Notes: a model not told the origin generated them from the letters alone. 64,000 bases of DNA from Litorimonas cladophorae (GCF_014652455.1 NZ_BMYV01000001.1:806001-870000), one strand, 5' to 3'; shown: positions 36,720 to 45,658, numbered from the stretch's first letter. Translations and numbers: made by a program.

Positions 36720-37844
36720 CTAAAGTTGCCCGACGACGTCCGCCATGGCGTCAAGAACGGCGCCGCCCAATTGTGCACTCCGGTCTGGGCTCCAGCCCTC
36801 TGCGGCGTCTGGAGCATCAGCGTTATCTTTGAACGGCATTTCGAGGGTCATGGCGAGACAATCGTAACGATGGGCCGTGTAGTTCGTACACATCGTCAGG
36901 TTACCCGTTCCAGCAGGGGAAAGGCCATAGCCATGCTCGGTCTGAAAATCAGGGGACGCCTTTTTATAGGCGGTCAGAAAAGCCGCCAGATCATCGGCTT
37001 GTTTCTGCGTATATCCCGGGATGCCTTCAGCCCCGGCAATAAAGTTATACGGCAGCGACTCATCACCATGCACATCCAGACATAGTACAGGTTTATCGGC
37101 GTCCATCGCCGCAATCGTACAAAGGACTTCTGGACACCGCTCTGGCGTAGCCACGCCCCACTCGCGGTTAAGATTCGCGCCCTTAATGTTGGTGCGTAGA
37201 TTACCGTGACGGGAACCGTCTGGGTTCATATTCGGCACAATACGGAATTTCACATCGCGACGAAGTTGCTGGGCGACCTCATCTTCTTCGTCCAGCAGGC
37301 GCGCGAGGAAACCTTCCATCCACCATTCGGCCATGCTCTCACCAGGGTGTTGGCGTGCGATAACCCAAATCGTTTTGTCGCCCTCTCCGATGGTCAGGCA
37401 GTCAATCGTTTGCCCTTCGACGGATTGTCCGAGAACCTCGAGCGAGACGCCGTCATATTGTAGACAATCTGCAATCAGATCGGCGTGGCGCTCCATCGAA
37501 TAAGGCGCAAAATATGCGTAATAGATCGAGTCCTGCTCTGGCGCATGGTTCCAAATCAGGTGGCCATTTTCATATTTAGTCGCATCGACACGGAACCACG
37601 TCTCGCGATCATAACTGGCCACCACGCGATAGCCGTCCCATCCGCCAGTAAAGGCAGCGCCAGCGGCATTTGTTATGCGGAAGGTGCACGCTGTGCCTTT
37701 TGCGCCTGAGGCACGAAAGTGGAACCATTGGTAAAAATCTGACTCAGAGTCCTTGCGGATCGACAAGCGGATATCGCGCGGGTCGTCGGCGCTTTCGACA
37801 AGGATGTTTCCAGAGTCAAATGCAGCATTGATATTCAGGGCCAT
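36720..37844 (-). CDS. M14-family (cytosolic carboxypeptidase-like) zinc peptidase
   Basis: The 374-residue protein has an N-terminal beta domain (about 1-125, FYQWFHFRASGAKGTACTFRITNA) and an M14 catalytic domain. Zinc ligands are in RQHPGESMAEWW and CLDVHGDE, and the catalytic Glu is in TLEMPFKD. This architecture matches bacterial relatives of cytosolic carboxypeptidases (AGBL). There is no signal peptide, so it should act in the cytoplasm. The substrate is unknown. Start ATG 37844 follows GGACAC. Confidence 0.9.
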   Translation of the reverse strand: MALNINAAFDSGNILVESADDPRDIRLSIRKDSESDFYQWFHFRASGAKGTACTFRITNAAGAAFTGGWDGYRVVASYDRETWFRVDATKYENGHLIWNHAPEQDSIYYAYFAPYSMERHADLIADCLQYDGVSLEVLGQSVEGQTIDCLTIGEGDKTIWVIARQHPGESMAEWWMEGFLARLLDEEDEVAQQLRRDVKFRIVPNMNPDGSRHGNLRTNIKGANLNREWGVATPERCPEVLCTIAAMDADKPVLCLDVHGDESLPYNFIAGAEGIPGYTQKQADDLAAFLTAYKKASPDFQTEHGYGLSPAGTGNLTMCTNYTAHRYDCLAMTLEMPFKDNADAPDAAEGWSPDRSAQLGGAVLDAMADVVGQL

Positions 37845-37865
37845 GGGGGTGTCCTTAGAACGAAT

Positions 37866-39014
37866 TTAAGCTTCAAAATCATCGGGCGCGGAAGCTGCAG
37901 CTTTAATCGCGTCGCCGATTTGTGCTGCATCTAGGCCCTTCCAGAACACACGCCAAGCCCCAGACGTGTTATTGGTCCGCTGCATCCCATCGCACTGCCG
38001 CATATACCAAGTGTTGAAAGGGTTTCCCATGCGCGACCGCCAGATGAACGCGGGGACTTCGGCGCAGGCTGCATCCCAAATATCCCGCGCAATGCCGTCA
38101 CCGCGCGTTTCCCGAGACACAAAAAATTTCGAGAGATAGGGATAGCCAGCTTGCTCAATGAACAAAGCACCGCCCTGATAATCGGCCTCGACGAAACCTT
38201 TGTGCAGCGGTGTCTCGTAAAAGGTTTCCTTCAACCGTTTGTCGAACGCGGTTTCCAGCGCGCGCGTCAGATCAGGCTTAGAGAAATCTTTGAAACTGTC
38301 GCCCGTCTTGACCGTAATCCCGCGTCGGATAAGTGTCCCTGATCCGCGCGTCGTAAATAGCTCGCTCAACAGGTTCAGCGGCGACGCGATAATATAGCTG
38401 CGCTTTGCCTTGGCTGAGGTTTCGAGCTCTAAGACGCAATCTAGGAAGCGTACCTGCCCAGCGGAGAAATTTTCGGTTTCCATGAAGGATGGAAGTTCTG
38501 CGACGGTCAAATTCGCGAGCCGCATCCCGTTTTGGTTTAAGCCCCCAGAGGGTTGCAGGAAGATGATTTTCTTGGGTTGGAGTTCCGACACCAAGGCGGC
38601 CAAATTCATCTTTCCACGACGGTCCGTCATTTCCAAGATCGGCATTTTGCCTTGCACAGCCGTTTTCCGCACCTCTTTGATGAGACCGTAACTCGCCGTG
38701 TTCAGTTTCGCTGACCTGACACCGGACCTGTCCAAATCGCGTGACAAGCGCTGCGCCTGAAACTTTGTCGCGGTGCGCTCATCGCCCAATGCACCAACAA
38801 CCAGCAGCGGCGTGAGTTGTAGGTTTGCCAAAATCCGCAATGCCGTAATCAGCGCTTCGAGCAAAGGGTCTTTTAAACAGCGCGGGTCGAGCACCAACAT
38901 GGCAAAGGTTTCGGCATCTTGGCGGGCGAAAAGCTCGGCATAAAACTTTGCCTCATGCTGCGCGCCGACCGCAGACAGGCTTTGTAAAACGGTTTCGCGC
39001 ACACTCATTTTCAC
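37866..39014 (-). CDS. N-acetylglutamate synthase-like protein (degenerate kinase domain plus NAT domain)
   Basis: The 382-residue protein resembles the bifunctional NAGS/kinase group of Maricaulis-type bacteria. The C-terminal ~150 residues form the NAT domain (GGALFIEQAGYPYLSKFFVSRETRGDGIARDIWDA, then FIWRSRMGNPFNTWYMRQCDG). The N-terminal amino-acid-kinase region lacks the usual Gly-rich phosphate loop and reads LTPLLVVGALGDERTATK. It therefore probably makes N-acetylglutamate but not its phosphate (inference). It overlaps argE by 4 nt (ATGA), supporting a role in arginine synthesis. Confidence 0.8.
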   Translation of the reverse strand: MKMSVRETVLQSLSAVGAQHEAKFYAELFARQDAETFAMLVLDPRCLKDPLLEALITALRILANLQLTPLLVVGALGDERTATKFQAQRLSRDLDRSGVRSAKLNTASYGLIKEVRKTAVQGKMPILEMTDRRGKMNLAALVSELQPKKIIFLQPSGGLNQNGMRLANLTVAELPSFMETENFSAGQVRFLDCVLELETSAKAKRSYIIASPLNLLSELFTTRGSGTLIRRGITVKTGDSFKDFSKPDLTRALETAFDKRLKETFYETPLHKGFVEADYQGGALFIEQAGYPYLSKFFVSRETRGDGIARDIWDAACAEVPAFIWRSRMGNPFNTWYMRQCDGMQRTNNTSGAWRVFWKGLDAAQIGDAIKAAASAPDDFEA

Positions 39015-40186
39015 GACCCTTGCAAAGCGATGGCATAGCGCTGCGCCGCCACCTCCAATTGCTCAATCTCTACATATTCGTTCGGTTTATGCGCCTGTTC
39101 AAGATTTCCAGGACCATAGACAACGGCATTGACCCCAGCTTGGCTCAACATCGCCGCTTCCGTCCAATAGGGCAGATCGACGATCTCTGTCTCCCCAAAT
39201 ATATCGGCAAATTTCGACATGTCTTTCGTCGCAAAAGGTTCAAAGGCGACGATTGTGTCGAGGGCCGCCTGACCTGCCAAGGCGTAAATATCGGCTTCGC
39301 GTTTGCCCACATCATCCCCAGGGGGCGGCCGTAACGATAGCCAGAGTTTGGCCTGCGTTGGGATAACATTATAGGCCCCATCGCTTTCGATCTCGCCAAT
39401 GTTCACGCACAGCCCTTTGAACGGGGCAGCGCCGAAATTCAGATACGCATCGGCGTATTCACCAATCTTTGCGGCCAATCGCGCGGCATCCAGTAAGGGT
39501 CGCGCCGTGACATCTGCCAAGGAGCTGTGCCCGCCGGGTCCTGAGAAACCTGCCGAGATCGCCAACATCCCCCGATGGGCGCGACCGACGCGGCAAGATG
39601 TGGGCTCGCACACAATGGCGCGCTTCACGCCGTCCAGACGGTCCGATGCAATCACGGCAGGCATGATTTCGCTTCCATGTTCCTCATCACCCGAAAACAA
39701 AACCGCCACATTTTTCGGCGCCACGGTTTCCAGCGCTGCCAATATACAGGCCGCAGCCCCTTTAATGTCGCTGGTCCCTAATCCGACAACGCGGTCGGCT
39801 TCGCGCTGAAGGTCAAGCGGGTCCGCGGTCCAGCCCGCACCGCTGGGGACCGTATCAATATGTACATTCAACAAGGTTTCGGGCTTTCCCCAAATCGCGA
39901 GAACATAGCCCGAGTCCGTTTTTCCGCGCGAGCGCGGCACTTGAGCAACATGCAGCTGATCGGGAGCGAAACCATTTAATGTTTCTTCCAAATAACGCAC
40001 GCAGATCATCTCATCGCCAGAGCCATTTCGCGTATCGAAAGATACGAGCGTCTCTAGGTGGTCGAGCAATGAAGATGTGTTGATCGAGTCGATGCGTGGG
40101 GCTCCTCTTACGCGTAAACTAATCGCCAGAGGCCCAAGACGCAACAACCCTCGCGCAATTGACAAACATGCGGCTTTGCCAATCAA
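39011..40186 (-). CDS. argE: Acetylornithine deacetylase (M20 family), start uncertain
   Basis: The frame gives up to 391 residues. M20 motifs are NVHIDTVPSG (metal), GTSDIKGAAA (bridging Asp), FSGDEEHGSE (catalytic Glu), CEPTS and AHRGMLA. It removes acetate from N-acetylornithine. The ATG at 40186 lies on top of the likely ssrA promoter on the other strand, and a strong GAGGAG sits about 90 nt downstream, so the true start is probably near 40070-40095, possibly a TTG. The NAGS-like gene follows with a 4-nt overlap. Confidence 0.88.
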   Translation of the reverse strand: MIGKAACLSIARGLLRLGPLAISLRVRGAPRIDSINTSSLLDHLETLVSFDTRNGSGDEMICVRYLEETLNGFAPDQLHVAQVPRSRGKTDSGYVLAIWGKPETLLNVHIDTVPSGAGWTADPLDLQREADRVVGLGTSDIKGAAACILAALETVAPKNVAVLFSGDEEHGSEIMPAVIASDRLDGVKRAIVCEPTSCRVGRAHRGMLAISAGFSGPGGHSSLADVTARPLLDAARLAAKIGEYADAYLNFGAAPFKGLCVNIGEIESDGAYNVIPTQAKLWLSLRPPPGDDVGKREADIYALAGQAALDTIVAFEPFATKDMSKFADIFGETEIVDLPYWTEAAMLSQAGVNAVVYGPGNLEQAHKPNEYVEIEQLEVAAQRYAIALQGS

Positions 40187-40193
40187 TTATACT
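40159..40193 (+). promoter_or_regulatory. Candidate ssrA promoter boxes
   Basis: A perfect TTGACA (40159-40164) and a good TATACT (40188-40193) lie just before the acceptor half of the tmRNA gene. The 23-nt spacing is too long for a standard promoter, so another hexamer may pair with one of them. The call rests on position. Confidence 0.3.
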
Positions 40194-40209
40194 GCGCAAT
40201 CTCCGCGCT

Positions 40210-40595
40210 TCCCCATTGCATATGCTGACTGGACGGCCCATATAGTTTGGGCTGGCTTGCCAGATATGACGATAAACGCGCATGCAATAAGCGGACTGGA
40301 CTCGGGGGCGGTACCCGACGACTCCACCAATAAGTCCTTTCTTTTCTCCACGGATTAGAGAGGGCTTTTCAGTGGGGTCGAAATAGGATCGACAGACGTC
40401 TAAAGATGTTAGCTTTCGTTCGTGTGAGCACCGATAAATGCTCGTATATTATAATTGCAAATGACAATTATTCTGAGGATTTTGCTCTAGCTGCGTAAGC
40501 GGTTCGGGTAATTCCAACTTTAACTCCTAGGGCGTCAGACCCCTAGGCGGGCTCCGGAGAGTAGCTGGCAACAGAAACTCTCCACTTTTCATTTC
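40210..40595 (+). ncRNA. ssrA: Transfer-messenger RNA, circularly permuted two-piece gene
   Basis: Acceptor half: T-arm TCGGG-GGCGGTA-CCCGA (40302-40318), acceptor strand CGACTCC (40319-40325) and encoded ACCA ending at 40329. Intervening segment: about 40330-40373. Coding half: GGGGTCG (40374-40380) pairs perfectly with the acceptor strand, including the G3-U pair used for alanylation. Then follow a D-like arm, the tag frame (40457-40498), hairpin CCTAGGG/CCCTAGG (40526-40547) and a last hairpin GGAGAGT/ACTCTCC (40556-40583). The order acceptor-then-coding is the alphaproteobacterial permutation. The mature pieces act with SmpB to rescue stalled ribosomes. The outer ends are approximate. Confidence 0.95.
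40457..40498 (+). other. tmRNA proteolysis-tag reading frame
   Basis: The resume codon GCA at 40457 opens the frame ANDNYSEDFALAA followed by TAA (40496-40498). The ending ALAA is the degron read by ClpXP, and AND at the start fits alphaproteobacterial tags. Together with the alanine charged on the tmRNA this gives a 14-residue tag. Confidence 0.93.
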
Positions 40596-40599
40596 ATTA

Positions 40600-41367
40600 T
40601 CAGTCCAACAACGAGTCGTGATTTTCCATGATGGGTAGTGAAAAAATTTCCAGTAGCTTGTCTCTTCGGGTTTCAAATTTCTGTATATCTGTAATTATTT
40701 CTTCCGCGTTCTTAGCAATTTCAATGACACAATAAGATCCGTAATTCGTCCGCAGCACATCCAAATCGGTAAGATCAAAATCTGCTAACGGTTTATAGAA
40801 CTCTTCACCCGCCGCAAACATCCACCCCAAACCCGGAACTTTTGGATCGGAGAGAGCTGCGAAGCGTCCATTTTGAAAATTTCCTTCTCTTTTGCTTGGC
40901 GGACAAGTTTCCTCCGTAAACACATGCATCATTGCCAGTTGGGGCTGCATTAGTTTGCAAAGGGAGAGGAACATATGTTTCCAATCAATCCTCTTACGAT
41001 ATGCAAAAGTCACATTCAAATACCCAGGAACCTTCGCACCCGTCGTCGCTTTAAATGAATGTCCAAAAGATCCGTCGCATTTGAGTGAGCTTTTATTTTT
41101 CCACCATAACTTTCGTGGGAATTGATAGTCTGTTCCATTGTATGTTCTCGTTTTGATTACGCACCAATTATCCAAAAAGTGATCTCGAGATTTACAAGGT
41201 GTCCCTTTTTCAAAATCCAACTCAATCTTTGTTGGAATATAGCGCGGTTCGGATGACCACAAAATATCTGCCAATTGGGTGCCAAAATCTTTATCCCGCA
41301 TATTCAACCGTGTGCGTATGGAAATCTGCACATAGGGCGGGCGCACATAATCACGAGGGTATTTCAT
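40600..41367 (-). CDS. Hypothetical protein, AT-rich, adjacent to ssrA
   Basis: The 255-residue soluble protein is rich in Lys, Phe, Tyr and Trp and has no clear motif. Its C-terminal part (GLGWMFAAGEEFYKPL ... NYGSYCVIEIAKNAEEII) vaguely resembles polymorphic-toxin immunity proteins of the Imm52 type; this is a weak impression. The gene is richer in A+T than its neighbours. It starts at ATG 41367 behind GAGGAG, which overlaps the end of the P450 gene, so the two form an operon. It ends about 16 nt from the tmRNA 3' hairpin, a position often used by integrating DNA. Confidence 0.6.
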   Translation of the reverse strand: MKYPRDYVRPPYVQISIRTRLNMRDKDFGTQLADILWSSEPRYIPTKIELDFEKGTPCKSRDHFLDNWCVIKTRTYNGTDYQFPRKLWWKNKSSLKCDGSFGHSFKATTGAKVPGYLNVTFAYRKRIDWKHMFLSLCKLMQPQLAMMHVFTEETCPPSKREGNFQNGRFAALSDPKVPGLGWMFAAGEEFYKPLADFDLTDLDVLRTNYGSYCVIEIAKNAEEIITDIQKFETRRDKLLEIFSLPIMENHDSLLD

Positions 41368-41371
41368 TTTG

Positions 41372-42763
41372 CTATCTCCTCACCATGCGTGCAGGCACAC
41401 CACCCTGCGGTCTTAATGTCACTGTCATCAAGGGTTTAGGATAGCACTCCTCAGGTATTTTTACATCATAATCCCGTACCAATCGCGCCAGAGACATCAA
41501 GGCTTCCATCGTTGCAAAGGCTGCGCCGACGCATATCCGCGGGCCTGCGCCGAATGGCATGTAGGGTGCGCCTTTGGCTTTTAATTTTGGGTCGCGGATG
41601 AACCGATCAGGATCGAATGCCAACGGATTATCCCATAGGCGTTCGGTGCGATGCATGACGTAATTACAGAGCAAGAACGTGTCGCCCGCTTTGATCTCTC
41701 GACCCGACACCACAGTGTCTTCATGGCATAACCGGTTGAGCATAGGTGCGGGCGGATAGAGGCGCATGGTTTCGTCGATCACCGCTTGAGTGAATTTCAA
41801 CTCCGCCATTTGATCATAACTCACATTCCCTTCGGGGCAGATCGCCATGACCTCGGCGCGGATGCGCTCCGCTGTCGGCCTATGCATTCCGATTAAATAG
41901 AGCGCCCACGTCAGAGTTAGCGCAGTCGTCTCATGCCCCGCGATGAAGAATCCGATTAGGTTGTCGCGCTGTTCACGCGCCGAGAGCCCCTCGCCCGTTT
42001 TTGGGTCGCGGGCGGCGATCAGCAGGCTCACGAGATCATTTTCAACGGGGCTTTTCTTACGTTGGGCAATCAACACATCGGCAGCCTTTTTTAGCTTTTT
42101 CAGCGCACGCGATCCCTTTGGCGAAATCGGACGCGGCACCCAGGCGGGAAAGGGAATCAAATCATCAGGCCGCAATGTCCCCGCGCTCGTGACCATGTTG
42201 CGAGTCGCGTATTTCAGCCGCTCGCCGTCAATCCCTTGCGGGTCACCCAGCAGGGCCTTAGCCAACACGTCAAATGTCAGCTCTGCCATCGCGGCGTTCA
42301 GCTCGACATCTGGCTCGGCGTCCAACCCTTCGCAAAAGGCATCCAAGGTGGTGGAGATAATGGGCGCGAGGTCTTCCATATGACGTTTGCGAAACATCGG
42401 CGCGACGGCTTTGCGTTGGCGCTTCCATTGCTCACCATGGACGGAGAGCAGGCCCTCTTTGGTCGCTGGCCCCAAAATCCGCGCATCGATGGCCGTTTTC
42501 GTGAATTTAGTCGCCTCATGCTGTAAGACCTGCATCATACCTTCGGGGTCGGTAATGACGTGTAGTTTTTTCCCAAAGTTCGGCACGCTGACGATGGGTT
42601 GATTATAGGCCAATGGACCGAATCCCTCGACGGGGTTGCGCAAGAATTTCCACGTCGCGTGAATAAATCCCTCATCCCCCCGCAGCGGTTGCGCGTGAGG
42701 CGGGTAAAACAAACCTGTCTTACCATCAGCAGGATTATCAAGGGGTTCAGTTTGGGTACTCAT
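41372..42763 (-). CDS. Cytochrome P450
   Basis: The 463-residue soluble P450 has the I-helix oxygen motif AGHETTALT, the K-helix E-T-M-R (DETMRLYPPAPM), a PERF-like FDPDRF and the heme-binding loop FGAGPRICVGAAF with the Cys ligand. It hydroxylates an unknown substrate using an external redox partner; no ferredoxin or reductase gene is nearby. The order of motifs and length resemble CYP102-like/CYP4-like bacterial P450s without the reductase. It is divergent from sspB. Confidence 0.93.
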   Translation of the reverse strand: MSTQTEPLDNPADGKTGLFYPPHAQPLRGDEGFIHATWKFLRNPVEGFGPLAYNQPIVSVPNFGKKLHVITDPEGMMQVLQHEATKFTKTAIDARILGPATKEGLLSVHGEQWKRQRKAVAPMFRKRHMEDLAPIISTTLDAFCEGLDAEPDVELNAAMAELTFDVLAKALLGDPQGIDGERLKYATRNMVTSAGTLRPDDLIPFPAWVPRPISPKGSRALKKLKKAADVLIAQRKKSPVENDLVSLLIAARDPKTGEGLSAREQRDNLIGFFIAGHETTALTLTWALYLIGMHRPTAERIRAEVMAICPEGNVSYDQMAELKFTQAVIDETMRLYPPAPMLNRLCHEDTVVSGREIKAGDTFLLCNYVMHRTERLWDNPLAFDPDRFIRDPKLKAKGAPYMPFGAGPRICVGAAFATMEALMSLARLVRDYDVKIPEECYPKPLMTVTLRPQGGVPARMVRR

Positions 42764-42863
42764 AGCTCTTCCTACGTGTCAATCAGGTGTTATGGGCGAA
42801 AAAACGACACGGCGCGGCCTTATGGCTGTTGATTCCCAGCGTCGCGACGATAGGATGCCTTCC

Positions 42864-43433
42864 ATGAGTTCTGACCTGATGAATTACGAGCAAATGACGC
42901 AACTCGCCCTCCGCGGGGTTGTGCGTGACGCTATTCGGCGCGTTATCCGCGAAGATGGCCTGCCCGGTGCACATCATTTCTACATCACATTTTTGACCCG
43001 TTATCCTGGCGTCGAAGTCGATGAAGGCCTCGCGCGGAAATATCCCGACGAAGTCACAATCGTGCTGGAACATCAATATTGGGATTTGAACGCCTATGAT
43101 ACGGAATTCGAAGTGACGTTGAAATTTGGCGGCATTCCGAAATACCTGAAAGTCCCCTATCACGCGATCACACGTTTCCATGATCCCAGCGTTGGCTTTG
43201 CTCTACAATTTGATCCGCCGGCTGAGCTTGAAGGCTCCGAATCTATCGCGCAGATCACGCCAGCCAAAACGCCCGCCACAGCCCCAAAGGCTACAGGTCT
43301 GGGTGCCGTCGCGAAGAAAACTGTATCAAAAGTCAAAGCGAAGAAACCCAAGGACGAAACGCCAGAAGACGATACACCGCCAGAAGATTCCGGCCCAAAG
43401 GTCGTCAGCTTGGATAGTTTTCGGAAGAAGTAG
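42864..43433 (+). CDS. sspB: ClpXP adaptor SspB (alphaproteobacterial type)
   Basis: The 189-residue product starts at ATG 42864, 8 nt after AGGA; upstream in-frame ATGs at 42792 and 42855 are less likely. The folded domain (about 1-125) has GAHHFYITFLTRYPGVEVDEGLARKYPDEVTIVLEHQYWDL and ends in SVGFALQFD. A flexible Ala/Lys/Pro-rich linker leads to the C-terminal tail PKVVSLDSFRKK, the ClpX-docking motif. It delivers SsrA-tagged proteins to ClpXP; the tag-encoding tmRNA gene lies 2.3 kb upstream. It heads a run of five genes ending with the RHH protein. Confidence 0.95.
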   Translation: MSSDLMNYEQMTQLALRGVVRDAIRRVIREDGLPGAHHFYITFLTRYPGVEVDEGLARKYPDEVTIVLEHQYWDLNAYDTEFEVTLKFGGIPKYLKVPYHAITRFHDPSVGFALQFDPPAELEGSESIAQITPAKTPATAPKATGLGAVAKKTVSKVKAKKPKDETPEDDTPPEDSGPKVVSLDSFRKK

Positions 43434-43438
43434 AATCG

Positions 43439-43735
43439 TTGGCTGACATCAAGCCCGATATGTTTTCTAAACCGCCATTCTGGATTCTCTACGATGGGGA
43501 CCCATATAAATTCGGTCAGACATTCAAATGGATAAATCCAGTTGCAAAGAAAATCTGCCTTTCAGGATTCTTTTTGGCATTTCCGATCTTTCCAACCGTA
43601 TGGTATTCGATTTCAAACGACCTCACTTTTTTTACTGTTGTTACCGTGTCGTACTTCGGACTTTGCCTGACCCCGATAATTTACGCCAATCTACGAAAAA
43701 CAGGATATATTTCCGATGACCAACCTCCGCACTGA
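43439..43735 (+). CDS. Small hypothetical membrane protein
   Basis: The 98-residue protein has two membrane helices (about 38-57 and 63-84) and a Trp/Phe/Pro-rich N-terminal part. The start is TTG at 43439 with GGAAGAAG upstream; an ATG at 43460 is an alternative. The 3' end overlaps fumC by 20 nt, and sspB ends 5 nt before it, so it is co-transcribed with both. It is not recognised as a family, and no function is suggested. Confidence 0.65.
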   Translation: MADIKPDMFSKPPFWILYDGDPYKFGQTFKWINPVAKKICLSGFFLAFPIFPTVWYSISNDLTFFTVVTVSYFGLCLTPIIYANLRKTGYISDDQPPH

Positions 43736-45107
43736 ATCCGACTCCTTTGGCGAACTTACCGTTCCTGCTGACAAATATTATGGCGCGCAGACTGCGCGTT
43801 CGTTGATCAACTTCCCGATTGGGATTGAGACGATGCCGCCCGCTCTCATCCGCGCACTGGGAATCATCAAACGTTCTGCCGCGATTGCGAACCACAAGGC
43901 CGACAATCTCGAAGCCGACATCAAAGACGCGATTGTCCAAGCTGCAAGCGATGTCGCTGAAGGTAAGCTGGACGATAACTTCCCACTCTCCGTTTGGCAG
44001 ACAGGGTCTGGCACGCAGTCCAATATGAACACAAATGAAGTCGTCTCCAACAAAGCCATCGAAATTCTCGGCGGTGTGGTTGGCTCCAAATCTCCTGTGC
44101 ATCCCAATGACCATGTGAACCGCAGCCAGTCGTCAAACGACACCTTCCCAACCGCGATGCACATTAGCGCTGCGGAGCAAATTCACCACAACCTCCTCCC
44201 GCAGCTCCAAGTTCTTCGCAATGCATTGAATGACAAAGCGAATGAATTTGCCAAGATCATCAAGATCGGCCGGACACACACTCAAGACGCCACACCCGTG
44301 ACACTCGGCCAAGAATTTTCTGGCTATGTGGCGCAGCTTGACCTCGGTATTGAGCGTATCAAACGTGGCCTGCTGGAGCTTTATCCGCTCGCCCAAGGCG
44401 GCACAGCTGTCGGAACAGGATTGAACGCCAAGCCTGGATTCGCAGAAAGCTTTGCCGAAGAAGTCGCCAACTACACAGGCCTGCCGTTTAAAACTGCAGA
44501 AAACAAATTCGAAGCCCTCGCCGCGCATGACGCATTCGTCTCCGCACATGGCGCGCTGAACACAGTTGCGGCCAGCCTCTTTAAAATCGCGAATGACATT
44601 CGCTTCCTCGCATCAGGCCCACGTTCGGGCCTTGGCGAAATCTCCCTTCCCGCAAATGAGCCGGGCAGCTCCATCATGCCGGGTAAGGTCAATCCGACGC
44701 AGTGCGAAGCCCTGACAATGGTCTGTACACAAGTCATGGGGAACAACACGACCATGACCATCGCAGGCAGCCAGGGTCATTTCGAGTTGAACGTCTACAA
44801 GCCTGTCATGGCCTATAATATGCTCCAATCGATCACTTTGCTGGCAGACTCCTCGCGCAGCTTTGCAGATAAATGCGTCGTTGGCATCACGGCCAATGAA
44901 GACCGTATTGCCGATTTGATGGGCCGCTCGCTCATGCTCGTGACCGCATTGGCCCCGACCATTGGTTATGACAATGCCACGAAGGTCGCCAAGACCGCGC
45001 ATAAAAACGGCACAACCTTGCGCGAAGAAGCCGTCGCGCTTGGCTTTGTAACGGAAGCCGAATTTGACGAAGTTGTTCGCCCAGAATTGATGATCGCACC
45101 ACGCTAA
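43716..45107 (+). CDS. fumC: Class II fumarate hydratase FumC
   Basis: The 463-residue TCA-cycle enzyme interconverts fumarate and malate without an iron-sulfur cluster. Motifs are [17 protein letters not shown], the [21 protein letters not shown] segment and the family signature [11 protein letters not shown]. Length is normal. Its stop codon overlaps the start of the DUF4169 gene (TAATG). Confidence 0.98.
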   Translation: MTNLRTESDSFGELTVPADKYYGAQTARSLINFPIGIETMPPALIRALGIIKRSAAIANHKADNLEADIKDAIVQAASDVAEGKLDDNFPLSVWQTGSGTQSNMNTNEVVSNKAIEILGGVVGSKSPVHPNDHVNRSQSSNDTFPTAMHISAAEQIHHNLLPQLQVLRNALNDKANEFAKIIKIGRTHTQDATPVTLGQEFSGYVAQLDLGIERIKRGLLELYPLAQGGTAVGTGLNAKPGFAESFAEEVANYTGLPFKTAENKFEALAAHDAFVSAHGALNTVAASLFKIANDIRFLASGPRSGLGEISLPANEPGSSIMPGKVNPTQCEALTMVCTQVMGNNTTMTIAGSQGHFELNVYKPVMAYNMLQSITLLADSSRSFADKCVVGITANEDRIADLMGRSLMLVTALAPTIGYDNATKVAKTAHKNGTTLREEAVALGFVTEAEFDEVVRPELMIAPR

Positions 45108-45334
45108 TGGCTGGCGATATCGTCAATTTTAACAAGGCTAAAAAGGCCGCTGCACGCCACGCTAAAGTTAAGCGTGCAGCCAATAACCGCGTGAAATATG
45201 GGGCGTCTAAACCCCAAAAAGAGCGCGCAGCAGCTTTGACGGAAAAACTTCAAGCCAAGCTCAACGCCCATAAGCTTGATACACCGCCAGAGAATACCAA
45301 CCCCGACGACACCGCATCTAAAGATGATGCTTAA
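45107..45334 (+). CDS. DUF4169 family protein
   Basis: The 75-residue basic protein, [20 protein letters not shown] and following Ala/Lys/Arg-rich helix, matches DUF4169, which in alphaproteobacteria lies downstream of fumC and upstream of an RHH gene. The tail is acidic (NPDDTASKDDA). It is translationally coupled at both ends. The function is unknown. Confidence 0.85.
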   Translation: MAGDIVNFNKAKKAAARHAKVKRAANNRVKYGASKPQKERAAALTEKLQAKLNAHKLDTPPENTNPDDTASKDDA

Positions 45335-45545
45335 ACGCTCCATCTCGCTTTATGGCCACCAAACCAGTGTGGCCTTAGAGGCCGAGTTCTGGGCCGTCAT
45401 CGACGCCGCCGTCGACGCCAGCGGTGAGAGCTTTGCTAGCTTTATCCGCACCCGCGACGACGAACGCATGGAAGGCGGTGCAACCCGCAACCTCGCCAGC
45501 CATTTACGGGTGTGGTGTTTGGGCTATGTTCAGACCAAACTTTGA
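45324..45545 (+). CDS. Ribbon-helix-helix domain protein
   Basis: The 73-residue protein starts at ATG 45324 or 45327, inside the end of the DUF4169 gene. KRSISLYGHQTSVALEAEFWAVIDAAVDASGESFASFIRT is an RHH_4-type DNA-binding domain: a beta strand and two helices, normally dimeric. The last ~25 residues are NLASHLRVWCLGYVQ. It may regulate this operon or act elsewhere. The fumC-DUF4169-RHH order is common in this class. Confidence 0.85.
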   Translation: MMLKRSISLYGHQTSVALEAEFWAVIDAAVDASGESFASFIRTRDDERMEGGATRNLASHLRVWCLGYVQTKL

Positions 45546-45628
45546 AGATTAGCTACCCACAAACGGGAGTCTTCGCAGTTCGGTCAAGCTTCATAAAACA
45601 ACAACCTCGACTTAAAGAACACCGAAAC

Positions 45629-45658
45629 AAGTTGGGCGGGATTGAGCCGCCTCAACTT
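45629..45658 (-). terminator. Possible terminator hairpin after the TonB-dependent receptor gene
   Basis: AAGTTGGGCGG (45629-45639) pairs with CCGCCTCAACTT (45647-45658) with one bulge. It lies just after the receptor gene on the minus strand. The following TTGTTTCGG is only weakly U-rich, so it may end receptor mRNA inefficiently or serve the plus-strand operon. Confidence 0.35.

Noticed and set aside
40077-40358. 93-codon plus-strand ORF overlapping the ssrA acceptor half
   Set aside because: It crosses the tmRNA acceptor piece and its promoter region, lacks a ribosome binding site, and has no recognisable protein features.
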